NCBI RefSeq assembly: GCF_024055605.1
Contig: NZ_JAMXLX010000001.1
Location: 620,001 to 684,000, forward strand
Length of the DNA: 64,000 nt
Direction of reading: 5' to 3'
Origin: Ciceribacter sichuanensis
GTDB taxonomy: Bacteria; Pseudomonadota; Alphaproteobacteria; Rhizobiales; Rhizobiaceae
Below the pieces are notes generated by a model. The model ran no database searches. It worked only from the letters and a program-made list of their open reading frames with translations, and had not been told where the DNA came from. This document shows positions 31,704-40,622 of the stretch, piece by piece; the stretch's first letter is position 1, and the number at the start of each line of letters is the position of its first letter. The translations under genes were made by a program, and so were the position numbers.

Positions 31704-33929
31704 ATGATGAGGCAATACGAGCTCGTTGAGCGGGTTCAGAAGTACAAGCCCGATGCCAACGAAGCCCTCCTCAACAAGGCCTATGTCTATGCCATGCAGA
31801 AACATGGCAAGCAGAAGCGCGCCAGCGGCGATCCCTACATCTCGCATCCGCTCGAAGTCGCCGCGATCCTCACCGACATGCATCTCGATGAGTCGACCAT
31901 CGCGGTCGCGCTGCTGCATGACACGATCGAGGACACCACCGCGACCCGCGCGGAAATCGACGAGCTGTTCGGCGAGGATATCGGCCGGCTGGTCGAGGGG
32001 CTGACCAAGCTCAAGAAGCTCGACCTCGTCACTAAAAAGGCGAAGCAGGCCGAAAACCTGCGCAAGCTGCTGCTTGCCATTTCCGATGACGTGCGGGTCC
32101 TGCTGGTCAAACTTGCCGACCGTCTGCACAACATGCGCACGCTCGAGCATATGCGCGACGACAAGCGCGCCCGCATTTCCGAAGAGACGATGGAAATCTA
32201 TGCGCCGCTCGCCGGCCGCATGGGTATGCAGGACATGCGCGACGAGCTGGAGGATCTGTCCTTCCGCTATATCAATCCGGAAGCCTACGAGACTGTCACG
32301 CAACGGCTGGCCGAGCTTTCCCAGCGCAATGAAGGCCTGATCAAGAAGATCGAGGACGAACTGCGCGAACTGCTGGTCGCCAACGGCCTCGTCAAGGCGT
32401 CCGTCAAGGGACGGCAGAAGAAGCCCTATTCGGTCTTCCGCAAGATGCAGTCGAAGTCGCTTTCCTTCGAACAGCTCTCCGATGTCTACGGCTTCCGCAT
32501 TCTGGTAGACGATATCCCCGGCTGCTATCGCGCGCTCGGTATCGTGCATTCCCGTTGGCGCGTGGTTCCCGGTCGCTTCAAGGATTACATCTCTACCCCG
32601 AAACAGAACGACTACCGCTCTATCCACACCACGATCGTCGGTCCGTCGCGCCAGCGTATCGAACTGCAGATCCGCACGCGCCGCATGCACGAGATCGCGG
32701 AATTCGGTATCGCCGCCCATGCGCTCTACAAGGATGGCGAAAACGGCGAGCCGGGTGAGCTCCTGTCGCGCGAGAGCAACGCCTATTCCTGGCTGCGTCA
32801 CACCATCGAGGCGCTGGCGGAAGGCGACAATCCGGAAGAATTCCTCGAGCATACCAAGCTCGAACTTTTCCAGGATCAGGTGTTCTGCTTCACGCCGAAG
32901 GGCAAGCTGATCGCGCTGCCGCGCGGAGCGACCCCGATCGACTTCGCCTATGCCGTTCATACGAACATTGGCGATACCTGTGTCGGCGCCAAGATCAACG
33001 GTTCGATCATGCCGCTGGTCACGCGGCTGTCGAACGGGGATGAGGTTGAAATCATCCGCTCCGGCGTGCAGGTGCCGCCCGCTGCCTGGGAAGAGATCGT
33101 GGTTACCGGCAAGGCCCGTGCGGCCATCCGCCGGGCGACCCGCATGGCGATCCGCAAGCAGTATTCCGGCCTCGGCTATCGTATTCTCGAGCGCACCTTC
33201 GAGCGCGCCGGCAAGGTGTTTTCGCGTGACGGCCTGCGGCCGGTGCTGCATCGTCTCGGGCAGCGCGATGTCGAGGATGCCATCGCCGCTGTCGGTCGCG
33301 GTGAAATCTCCTCGCTCGACGTCCTGCGTGCCGTCTATCCCGATTATCAGGACGAGCGTGTCACGGTGAAGCCGTCGAGCGACGAGGGCTGGTTCGCCAT
33401 GAGCACGGCGAACGGCATGGTGTTCAAGATACCCGGAAAGGCACGTCCCGCGGAGGGTGGCGATACGGCCGAGGGGCCGGAACCGCTGCCGATCCGAGGC
33501 CTCTCGGGCAATGCGGAGGTGCATTTCGCACCAGCCGGGGCTGTTCCTGGCGACCGCATCGTCGGCATCATGGAAGATGGCAAGGGCATTACCATCTACC
33601 CGATCCAGGCATCGAGCCTGCAGCGCTTCGACGAAGAACCCGAGCGCTGGATCGATGTGCGCTGGGATCTCGACGAGGCGAACAAGTCACGCTTCGTTGC
33701 CCGCATCATGATCAATGCCCTGAACGAGCCGGGAACGCTCGCAACCGTCGCCCAGACGATTGCCCGCCTCGATATCAACATCCGCACTCTCAGCATGACA
33801 AGAGTCGCGACCGATTTCACCGAAATGGCGATCGATCTCGAGGTATGGGACTTGCGTCAATTGAATCAGTTGATTTCCGAACTGAAGGCTCTCGACTGCA
33901 TTTCCACGACAAGGCGAGTCTACGACTGA
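31704..33929 (+). CDS. rsh: Bifunctional (p)ppGpp synthetase/hydrolase
   Basis: Sole stringent-response enzyme expected in this group: makes (p)ppGpp from ATP and GTP/GDP and degrades it. 741 residues: HD hydrolase domain with H48 and HDTIED (72-77), synthetase domain (about 235-350, with YQSIHT-like YRSIHTTI), TGS (about 390-450) and a C-terminal ACT domain (about 660-741). Both catalytic halves look intact. I start at the ATG at 31704 after GGAG. A dyad GCGGGCAAA-T-TTTGCCCGC follows the stop. Confidence 0.96.
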   Translation: MMRQYELVERVQKYKPDANEALLNKAYVYAMQKHGKQKRASGDPYISHPLEVAAILTDMHLDESTIAVALLHDTIEDTTATRAEIDELFGEDIGRLVEGLTKLKKLDLVTKKAKQAENLRKLLLAISDDVRVLLVKLADRLHNMRTLEHMRDDKRARISEETMEIYAPLAGRMGMQDMRDELEDLSFRYINPEAYETVTQRLAELSQRNEGLIKKIEDELRELLVANGLVKASVKGRQKKPYSVFRKMQSKSLSFEQLSDVYGFRILVDDIPGCYRALGIVHSRWRVVPGRFKDYISTPKQNDYRSIHTTIVGPSRQRIELQIRTRRMHEIAEFGIAAHALYKDGENGEPGELLSRESNAYSWLRHTIEALAEGDNPEEFLEHTKLELFQDQVFCFTPKGKLIALPRGATPIDFAYAVHTNIGDTCVGAKINGSIMPLVTRLSNGDEVEIIRSGVQVPPAAWEEIVVTGKARAAIRRATRMAIRKQYSGLGYRILERTFERAGKVFSRDGLRPVLHRLGQRDVEDAIAAVGRGEISSLDVLRAVYPDYQDERVTVKPSSDEGWFAMSTANGMVFKIPGKARPAEGGDTAEGPEPLPIRGLSGNAEVHFAPAGAVPGDRIVGIMEDGKGITIYPIQASSLQRFDEEPERWIDVRWDLDEANKSRFVARIMINALNEPGTLATVAQTIARLDINIRTLSMTRVATDFTEMAIDLEVWDLRQLNQLISELKALDCISTTRRVYD

Positions 33930-33981
33930 CGGATGTCGGCGTTAGCAAAGCGGTAACCATGCCATCGTCGGTCGCCGGTGC

Positions 33982-34000
33982 GCGGGCAAATTTTGCCCGC
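33982..34000 (+). terminator. Dyad after rsh
   Basis: GCGGGCAAA and TTTGCCCGC form a perfect inverted repeat about 50 bases past the rsh stop; probable transcript end. Confidence 0.5.
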
Positions 34001-34169
34001 CGGTTATGCGCTTGTGCGACAAAATGCCTCCGATATGGGCACTCATTGGTCAATTGAAGCGCATGGTATGCATTTAATGCATGGCTGGGGCTATTTATCG
34101 GAACTGGTGGTTTTTGCGCCGCACAATTACATTGTCCTCACATAAGAGAGAAAGAACGAGGACAGAGAA

Positions 34170-34322
34170 ATGTTTGAACCTATCCGTAAGCTGGCCAAGG
34201 CTCTTCGCGTACCGAGCGTTGCTGATCGCGAAATGGCATACCTGAACGGCGCTCGTGACATGGTCGACCTGGAGTTCCGCCAGCGTCAGATCGATCGCGG
34301 CATGTTCCGTCGCGGCTTCTAA
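34170..34322 (+). CDS. Small DUF3563-like protein, 50 residues
   Basis: A short basic protein with VADREMAYLNGARDMVDLE (about 16-34) and QRQIDRGMFRRGF at the end. The pattern REMAYLN-x5-DLE-x-RQ-x-IDRG resembles the DUF3563/DUF1127-like small proteins found in rhizobia, whose role is unknown. Good AGGACAGAGAA lies before the ATG. Codon use resembles highly expressed genes (CGT, CTG, GCT). Located alone between rsh and the DUF2062 gene. Confidence 0.6.
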   Translation: MFEPIRKLAKALRVPSVADREMAYLNGARDMVDLEFRQRQIDRGMFRRGF

Positions 34323-34450
34323 GCCGACATGCCGTCCGAAGGCGCGCGGCGGCTTGCCCTGCGCCTTATTTTCGCCGGGAGCGATGGCGAATATAAACAG
34401 GCTCTCGGCCAGTCTTGTAGACACCGGGGCTCTCGATTACATGTGCCCCC

Positions 34451-35038
34451 ATGCTGTTTCGCCGACGTAAACCCGCAGGATTAGCCGAAAGGTTGCGCGC
34501 CCTCTTCTGGTCGCCAAAGGGCTTTTCGCGCCCGTTCCAGTATTTTCGTATGCGTATCGTCCGCCTCGCGGCATCGCCGCATGCGGTCGCTGCCGGTTTC
34601 GCTGCAGGCATCGCATCGTCCTGGACGCCTTTCATCGGCCTGCATTTCATTGTTTCCTTCGCCCTGGCTTATGTCATCGCTGGAGACATGGTTGCCGCGG
34701 CGCTTGGCACAGCCTTCGGCAATCCGCTGACCTTCCCCTTCATCTGGGCAGCGACCTGGGAAATCGGGACGCTGATCCTTGGCGGAGGTGACGCCAGTAT
34801 TGGACGTCACATCGACCTCCATCATCTCTTCAGCAATTTCGAACTGTCGCAGTTGTGGCGGCCGGTGCTTGAACCGATGCTGATCGGCGCCATCCCACCG
34901 GCGCTGGTGACGGGATTTGTTGTCTATGGTCTGACCTTCTATGCAGTAAGTGGTTTTCAGTCTCGCCGCCGCGCGAGGCTTTCGCTCCGCGCCAGAACCC
35001 GTCTCGCCGAGGCGATTGATGGCGGCGTGAGCGCTTGA
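34451..35038 (+). CDS. DUF2062 membrane protein
   Basis: 195-residue membrane protein with two to three helices in a pattern typical of DUF2062: SPHAVAAGFAAGIASSWTPFIGLHF (about 42-66), GNPLTFPFIW (about 91-100) and a C-terminal helix around 142-165, ending in an Arg-rich cytosolic tail. Function is unknown; it may assist envelope polysaccharide export or lipid handling. It precedes acpS by 27 bp and is likely co-transcribed. Confidence 0.85.
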   Translation: MLFRRRKPAGLAERLRALFWSPKGFSRPFQYFRMRIVRLAASPHAVAAGFAAGIASSWTPFIGLHFIVSFALAYVIAGDMVAAALGTAFGNPLTFPFIWAATWEIGTLILGGGDASIGRHIDLHHLFSNFELSQLWRPVLEPMLIGAIPPALVTGFVVYGLTFYAVSGFQSRRRARLSLRARTRLAEAIDGGVSA

Positions 35039-35065
35039 TGTCGGCGTTGTAGGGCAAGGAAAACC

Positions 35066-35470
35066 ATGATCATCGGCATTGGCAGCGACCTCATCGATAT
35101 CCGCCGCGTCGAGCAATCGCTCGAACGTTTCGGCGAACGCTTCACCAACCGCTGTTTTACCGATATCGAGCGACGCAAGTCTGACGGCCGCAAGAACCGG
35201 GCGGCTTCCTACGCCAAGCGCTTCGCTGCGAAGGAAGCAATGTCGAAGGCGCTCGGGACCGGCATGGCGCAGGGCGTGTTCTGGAAGGACATGGGTGTCG
35301 TCAATCTGCCCTCGGGCAAGCCGACCATGCAGCTGACCGGCGGTGCCGCGGTTCGATTGCAGAGCATGCTGCCACCTGGCCATCATGCAGTGATCCACCT
35401 GACGATCACCGACGACCATCCTCTGGCTCAGGCTTTTGTGATTATCGAGGCCTTACCCGGCCATGGTTGA
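35066..35470 (+). CDS. acpS: Holo-[acyl-carrier-protein] synthase
   Basis: Transfers the 4'-phosphopantetheine arm from CoA to Ser of ACP (EC 2.7.8.7). 134 residues with Mg/CoA residues D8 (GIGSDLIDI), E57 and K61 ([13 protein letters not shown]), and the ITDDHPLA segment near the C-terminus. First of the tightly linked group acpS-lepB-rnc-era; lepB begins about 93 bp downstream. Confidence 0.96.
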   Translation: MIIGIGSDLIDIRRVEQSLERFGERFTNRCFTDIERRKSDGRKNRAASYAKRFAAKEAMSKALGTGMAQGVFWKDMGVVNLPSGKPTMQLTGGAAVRLQSMLPPGHHAVIHLTITDDHPLAQAFVIIEALPGHG

Positions 35471-35563
35471 GCCCGAATGGGCTGCCAAATGCGTTCCTGC
35501 GCCGTTGCCGCGGACGCCCGAAACGTCTAGACAGTGCAGGATTTCAGAGAAGGAAGAGACGGC

Positions 35564-36307
35564 GTGACCGATCGAGCAGACAAGAAGCAGAGTGCCCTCT
35601 GGGAGAACATCAAGGTCGTTATCCAGGCGCTTCTGCTGGCCATGGTGATCCGCACCGTGTTGTTCCAGCCCTTCACCATTCCGTCCGGCTCCATGATGCC
35701 GACGCTTTTGGTGGGCGACTATATCTTCGTCAACAAGTTCTCCTACGGCTATTCGAAGTATTCGCTTCCCTTCTCGCCGGACCTCTTCGAAGGCCGCATC
35801 TTCGCCAGCGAACCGAAGCGCGGCGATATCGTGGTCTTCCGCTTCCCGCCGAACCCGCAGATCGATTACATCAAGCGTCTGGTCGGCCTGCCGGGCGATC
35901 ATATCCAGGTCATCAATGGTGTGCTCAACATCAATGGCAAGCCGGTTCCTAAGGAGCCTGATGGCAGCTTCACCTCCGATTACCGCCTTGATCCGGGCAC
36001 CGACGTTCCCGTGTTCCGCGAAACGATGGACAACGGCGTCACCTATGACACGCTGGACCAGTCCCCGGATTCCCGCGGTGACAACACCCGCGAATTCATC
36101 GTCCCGGAAGGCCATTACTTCATGATGGGCGACAACCGCGACAACTCGCTCGACAGCCGTTTCGACGTTGGCTTCGTGCCGGCTGAAAACCTGATCGGCA
36201 AGGCGTCCGTCATCTTCTTCTCGCTCGGCAACGACACCTCGTTCCGCGAAATCTGGAAGTGGCCGTCCAACATGCGTTGGGACCGTCTGTTCAAGGTGGT
36301 TGAATGA
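35564..36307 (+). CDS. lepB: Signal peptidase I
   Basis: Inner-membrane protease that releases Sec/Tat substrates from their signal peptides. 247 residues: one membrane helix (about 15-35), catalytic S43 in IPSGSMMPT, general base K104 in YIKRLVGLPGD, and the late box GHYFMMGDNRDNSLDSR. The GTG at 35564 is preferred to the GTG at 35534 because GGAAGAG is properly spaced before it. The stop overlaps the rnc start (ATGA), so the two are translationally coupled. Confidence 0.95.
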   Translation: MTDRADKKQSALWENIKVVIQALLLAMVIRTVLFQPFTIPSGSMMPTLLVGDYIFVNKFSYGYSKYSLPFSPDLFEGRIFASEPKRGDIVVFRFPPNPQIDYIKRLVGLPGDHIQVINGVLNINGKPVPKEPDGSFTSDYRLDPGTDVPVFRETMDNGVTYDTLDQSPDSRGDNTREFIVPEGHYFMMGDNRDNSLDSRFDVGFVPAENLIGKASVIFFSLGNDTSFREIWKWPSNMRWDRLFKVVE

Positions 36308-37026
36308 AAAAGCCGAAAGGCCTGACTGAAGACGACCGGTCGTGGCTCGAAACCGCAATCGGTCATCGCTTTGCCGAGAAGGAGCGTCTTGACAGGGCAC
36401 TCACTCATTCGAGCGCCAAGGCCGGTGCGAAGGGAGGCGATTACGAGCGCCTTGAATTCCTGGGCGACCGCGTGCTCGGCCTCTGCGTTGCCGAGCTTCT
36501 CTTCAAGACCTACAAGACCGCCTCCGAGGGTGAACTTTCCGTGCGCTTCAACCAGCTGGTCAGCGCCGAGGCCTGCGCCGAGATTGCCGACCAGCTCGAA
36601 CTGCATCGCTTCATTCGCACTGGCGCCGACGTCAAGAAACTGACCGGCAAGCATATGCTGAACGTTCGCGCCGATGTGGTCGAGAGTCTGATCGCTGCGA
36701 TCTATCTGGACGCCGGGCTGGAAGCCGCACGCGAGTTCATCCTGCGCTTCTGGCAGAGCCGCGCCACTCGCGCCGATGGCGCGCGACGCGACGCCAAGAC
36801 CGAATTGCAGGAATGGGCGCATGCAAGGCATGCGGTTACTCCGAGTTACCGGATTGCGGAACGCTCCGGACCGGATCATGATCCCCGCTTCACGGTGATC
36901 GTCGAAATTCCCGGCGTTGCGCCGGAGACTGGAACCGAGCGCTCGAAACGCGCCGCCGAGCAGGTGGCCGCAACGAGGCTTCTCGAACGCGAAGGCGTCT
37001 GGCAGAAAGCCACTGACGCAGGCTGA
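36304..37026 (+). CDS. rnc: Ribonuclease III
   Basis: Double-strand-specific RNase for rRNA and mRNA processing, 240 residues. The endonuclease domain has the signature ERLEFLGDRVLGL (48-60) and a second acidic cluster DVVESLIAAIYLD near 122-134; the dsRNA-binding domain spans about 165-236. It overlaps lepB by four bases and precedes era, the common arrangement in which RNase III can control its own operon. Confidence 0.97.
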   Translation: MKKPKGLTEDDRSWLETAIGHRFAEKERLDRALTHSSAKAGAKGGDYERLEFLGDRVLGLCVAELLFKTYKTASEGELSVRFNQLVSAEACAEIADQLELHRFIRTGADVKKLTGKHMLNVRADVVESLIAAIYLDAGLEAAREFILRFWQSRATRADGARRDAKTELQEWAHARHAVTPSYRIAERSGPDHDPRFTVIVEIPGVAPETGTERSKRAAEQVAATRLLEREGVWQKATDAG

Positions 37027-37035
37027 TTGGAACCG

Positions 37036-37986
37036 ATGACAGAACCCGAAAACACCTCCGCCGACACTGCTGCTGCTGCTGCTGGCGATAACCCGACCCA
37101 TTCCGGCTTTGTGGCCCTGATCGGTCCGACGAATGCCGGCAAGTCGACGCTGGTGAACCGCTTCGTCGGCGCCAAGGTATCGATCGTCAGCCACAAGGTT
37201 CAGACGACCCGCGCGGTCATGCGCGGCATCGCGATCCACGACAACGCCCAGATCGTCTTCATGGACACGCCCGGCATCTTCAAACCGCGCCGCAAGCTTG
37301 ACCGCGCCATGGTGACGTCTGCTTGGGGCGGGGCCAAGGACGCCGACCTCATCCTTCTCCTGATCGACAGCGAGCGCGGCCTGCGCGGCGATGCCGAGGC
37401 GATCCTCGAAGGGCTGAAGGACGTGCACCAGCCGAAGATCCTGGTGCTCAACAAGGTCGACCGGGTGAAGCCGGAGGATCTCCTGAAGCTTGCTTCCGCC
37501 GCCAACGAGGCGGTGAAGTTCGAACGCACCTTCATGATTTCCGCGACCACCGGTTCCGGCTGCGACGACGTCATGGATTACCTGGCGAAGACGCTTCCCG
37601 AGGGCCCGTGGTATTATCCCGAGGACCAGATTTCCGATCTGCCCATGCGCCAGCTTGCGGCCGAAATCACCCGCGAGAAGCTGTTCCTGCGCCTGCATCA
37701 GGAGATTCCCTATTCCTCGCATGTCGAGACCGAAAAGTGGGAAGAGCGCAAGGATGGTTCCGTCCGTATCGAGCAGGTGATCTACGTCGAGCGCGATAGC
37801 CAGAAGAAGATCGTACTCGGCAAGGCCGGCGAGGCGATCAAGTCGATCTCGACCGCCTCCCGCAAGGAACTGTCCGAAATCCTCGAACAGACGGTTCATC
37901 TCTTCCTGTTCGTGAAGGTGCGCGAAAACTGGGGCAACGATCCCGAGCGCTTCCGCGAAATGGGCCTGGAATTCCCGCGCGAATAG
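37036..37986 (+). CDS. era: GTPase Era
   Basis: Ribosome-assembly GTPase that binds the 3' end of 16S rRNA. 316 residues: G1 GPTNAGKS (30-37), switch I with QTTR (56-59), G3 DTPG (77-80), G4 NKVD (139-142), G5 in SATTGSG, and a C-terminal KH domain with GKAGEAIKSI. The Ala-rich N-terminal 20 residues are an extension. Start taken as ATG 37036; a TTG at 37027 is in frame. Follows rnc by nine bases. Confidence 0.96.
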   Translation: MTEPENTSADTAAAAAGDNPTHSGFVALIGPTNAGKSTLVNRFVGAKVSIVSHKVQTTRAVMRGIAIHDNAQIVFMDTPGIFKPRRKLDRAMVTSAWGGAKDADLILLLIDSERGLRGDAEAILEGLKDVHQPKILVLNKVDRVKPEDLLKLASAANEAVKFERTFMISATTGSGCDDVMDYLAKTLPEGPWYYPEDQISDLPMRQLAAEITREKLFLRLHQEIPYSSHVETEKWEERKDGSVRIEQVIYVERDSQKKIVLGKAGEAIKSISTASRKELSEILEQTVHLFLFVKVRENWGNDPERFREMGLEFPRE

Positions 37987-38019
37987 TCGCGGGAATTTTG
38001 TCGGTCAACGATCTTCAGG

Positions 38020-39120
38020 TCAGCGATCGATGAGGCGGGCCACCGCCTTGGATATCGGCCCGCCGAGCAACAATACCAGCAGGAAACGCGCGGTCTGCAG
38101 CGCCATGACGAAGGGCAGGTCGACGGGCGTCGAGGCCGCGATGATCGCGATCGAATCAAGCCCGCCGGGGCTCGTCGCGAGATAGGCGGTCAGAGGATCG
38201 ATCTCGAGAAAGCGCCACAACAGCACGGCGAGGCCGCCGCAAAAGGTGATCAGCACCACGATCGAAAGCATGATCTGCGGCAGGGCATAGGCCGCGTGCC
38301 GAAGGATGCGCCGCGTAAAGCCGAGGCCGATCTTCCAGCCCAGCAGCGCATAGGCGAACGCCAGAAGCCATGGCGGCAGGTCGATGGTGATGAGGCCTAG
38401 GCCATGCAGAAGCGCGGTCGCCAGCATTGGCAGGAACATGGTTCCGGCGGGAATGCGGAAATAGGCACCGGCTGCGCAGGCCGCGAAGGCCACGATGAGC
38501 GTCTTTGAAAGCTCCAGCCAGTCGACCGGCGGGAACCACACGATTTCGGGCACGGCACCCCCGGATGCATGGAAGACGACAGCTGCGATGATCGAAGCGG
38601 CCGAGGCGACACAAACCACCCTGAGATATTGCATGAAGGCGACCAGCCGCGCGTCAGCGCCGTAGGCTTCCGCAAGCACCAGCATGGCGGAGGCAGCCCC
38701 GGCCGATGTACCCCAGACCGCAGTCGTTCCGGGTAATACGGCACTGCGTGCCATGACATAGCCGATCAGCGTGCTTGAGGCGATAACAGCGAGCACGATG
38801 GACAGAAAGATGGGCCAGTCGGCGGCGAATGTCGTCACGATATCGGCGTCGATGGAGCGGGCGATGATGCAGCCGATCAGGGAATGGGCCGCGAGATAGG
38901 GCAGGAGAGGCGTAGATAGCCGCGCGCCGTTGGTCGCCATGACGATGGCTGCGACCATGGGGCCGAGCAAAAGCGCCGCCGGAATGTGCACCATCGTCAA
39001 CAGGCCGGCAAGGATGAGGGACAGCAACGTCAGAATCAGCCATCGGACGGATTGAGGCAATGCCGTCAGTCGTCCGGGTTCTGGTTGTTCTTCGTCGGGG
39101 CCTGGGGAGGCGGGGGCCAT
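38020..39120 (-). CDS. AbrB-family membrane protein (ammonia monooxygenase-like transporter fold)
   Basis: Polytopic inner-membrane protein of 366 residues with about ten helices. It matches the AbrB/DUF-type family, which has two related halves, each with a GxxxA-rich motif; GTSAGAASAMLVLAEAYG (about 136-153) and SPGGLDSIAIIA (about 318-329) are the recognisable repeats. Members are sometimes called ammonia monooxygenase without evidence; transport is more likely. Start at 39120 after GGGAAGG. It interrupts the era-recO order on the opposite strand. Confidence 0.8.
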   Translation of the reverse strand: MAPASPGPDEEQPEPGRLTALPQSVRWLILTLLSLILAGLLTMVHIPAALLLGPMVAAIVMATNGARLSTPLLPYLAAHSLIGCIIARSIDADIVTTFAADWPIFLSIVLAVIASSTLIGYVMARSAVLPGTTAVWGTSAGAASAMLVLAEAYGADARLVAFMQYLRVVCVASAASIIAAVVFHASGGAVPEIVWFPPVDWLELSKTLIVAFAACAAGAYFRIPAGTMFLPMLATALLHGLGLITIDLPPWLLAFAYALLGWKIGLGFTRRILRHAAYALPQIMLSIVVLITFCGGLAVLLWRFLEIDPLTAYLATSPGGLDSIAIIAASTPVDLPFVMALQTARFLLVLLLGGPISKAVARLIDR

Positions 39121-39275
39121 TTCGGAACCTTCCCGTCTGGAGGGGATGCGTCGGAAGTATAACAATTCCGACAGCACTGGAATGCCGGATTGCTCTTGCC
39201 GGGAAAATTAAATGCGGCCGACCGGCTGCGCACTGAGCGATTCCATTTACGCGTGAAGCGCTTTAGAATGACGCT

Positions 39276-40049
39276 ATGGAATGGACAGACGAAGCAATAT
39301 TGCTCGGCGCACGACGCCATGGCGAAACCAGCGTTATCGCGGAGATGATGACGAAGGGCCGTGGCCGTCATCTGGGAATGGTGCGCGGAGGGCGTTCGCG
39401 CAGCATGCAGCCGGTGCTGCAACCGGGAAATCGGCTGGAAGTGACGTGGCGGGCGCGGCTTGACGAGCATCTCGGGGAATACCGAGTTGAGCCGGTGAGG
39501 CTACGGGCCGCGAAGCTGATGGAAAGTGCGACCGCCGTCTATGGTGTTCAGGCGCTTGGAGCGCTTCTGCGGCTATTGCCGGAGAGGGATCCGCATCCGC
39601 ATCTGTTCGAGGCGCTGGATGTGATTCTGGATCATCTCGACGAGGCCGCAGCGGCCGGAGAGCTTTTTGTACGTTTCGAACTGGCGGTACTGAACGATCT
39701 GGGTTTCGGTCTCGATCTCGACCAGTGTGCGGCGACCGGAGGTCGGGACGATCTCGCCTATGTCTCGCCGAAATCGGGCAGGGCGGTCTGCCGTTCCGCC
39801 GGTCTGCCCTATGCAGACAGGATGCTGATGCTTCCGGGTTTTCTTCTGGCTGGTGCCGCTGCGTCGGCGGACGAGGAAAGTCTGGCGGAAGCCTTTCGCC
39901 TGACTGGCTTTTTCCTCAACAGACACGTCTACGAGCCGCGTGGCCTTGAGGCCGGCGCGGCTCGCGAGGGGTTCTGTCAGGCTGCATTGAAGACCTTGCG
40001 CTCCGGGGCAAAGCCTGCGCCGTTGGCGGCGCGTGCAAAGAGTGCCTGA
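39276..40049 (+). CDS. recO: DNA repair protein RecO
   Basis: Helps RecFOR load RecA on gapped DNA, 257 residues. The N-terminal OB-fold opens with [17 protein letters not shown] and [14 protein letters not shown]; the helical domain has the [25 protein letters not shown] region in which the usual zinc cysteines are mostly absent (only C146), as in other alphaproteobacterial RecO. The 3' end overlaps a convergent small gene by 73 bp. Confidence 0.92.
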   Translation: MEWTDEAILLGARRHGETSVIAEMMTKGRGRHLGMVRGGRSRSMQPVLQPGNRLEVTWRARLDEHLGEYRVEPVRLRAAKLMESATAVYGVQALGALLRLLPERDPHPHLFEALDVILDHLDEAAAAGELFVRFELAVLNDLGFGLDLDQCAATGGRDDLAYVSPKSGRAVCRSAGLPYADRMLMLPGFLLAGAAASADEESLAEAFRLTGFFLNRHVYEPRGLEAGAAREGFCQAALKTLRSGAKPAPLAARAKSA

Positions 40050-40228
40050 TCGCCGGGCGAATTCTGCATATGCCGGTGAATGGCGTTCTGCAGTTCGCTA
40101 ACGTTGCGATAGGTACCGCCATCCAGATCGATGACCGGGAACTTGACGGCGATGAACTTGACCCGATCTCCTTCGGGGACGGTGATGCCGACGGGAACGC
40201 CGGCGTATTCGATGACTTGCTTTTCCAT
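39977..40228 (-). CDS. Conserved small hypothetical protein, 83 residues
   Basis: Unrecognised function. The sequence has an orderly beta-alpha appearance: [24 protein letters not shown] (about 7-30) followed by a helix [11 protein letters not shown] (about 43-53). No signal peptide or membrane helix. The last 73 bases overlap the end of recO on the other strand, which restrains both sequences. GGGGA before the ATG and a CTGCGC/GCGCAG hairpin (40243-40258) just upstream. A 30-codon ORF lies 75 bp further upstream on the same strand. Confidence 0.65.
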   Translation of the reverse strand: MEKQVIEYAGVPVGITVPEGDRVKFIAVKFPVIDLDGGTYRNVSELQNAIHRHMQNSPGDQALFARAANGAGFAPERKVFNAA

Positions 40229-40303
40229 AATGGTTTCCCCGCCTGCGCGCCTGCGCAGACTTAAATAAATGCGTCGATTGTAGAATTCAGTGCTTGTTCA
40301 GCG

Positions 40304-40396
40304 TCACATTCGACAGAAGCATCGGCAGCGTTTGGACGTCGCCACGCCGAGCGGGGATTTATGCCAAGGGCGGGCGGCATAAAGGGAAATATTCAT
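40304..40396 (-). CDS. 30-codon ORF with a strong ribosome binding site
   Basis: The frame encodes a 30-residue peptide with a central ARPWHKSP and a Cys/Arg-rich end (RCRCFCR). AAGGAGG lies eight bases before the ATG, and a GGCTTC/GAAGCC hairpin (40420-40435) lies just upstream. It could be a leader peptide for the 83-residue protein gene or an independent microprotein. No homology is known to me. Confidence 0.35.
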   Translation of the reverse strand: MNISLYAARPWHKSPLGVATSKRCRCFCRM

Positions 40397-40622
40397 TCGC
40401 TGACCTCCTTGTTGGCAAAGGCTTCCTGTGAAGCCGGTTTCATCTTTGGTGCGTCGGTCTCTTACCGATGCGACAAAGGTAGGTGTCGAACATTCTCCCG
40501 TCAACAGGTGCAGAAAGAAAAATAAAATAAAATTCTTTCATGCTCCGAATGTGGGTGCATTGCGGCAAAAAATCATCGCTGATGCCGCATTTGTTAAAAT
40601 GACATCCTGTCGCACTGCGACC

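Noticed and set aside
31638..33524. A 628-codon open frame antisense to rsh
   Set aside because: It mirrors the high-GC third-position pattern of rsh, has a low-complexity His/Arg/Gly-rich translation and no ribosome binding site.
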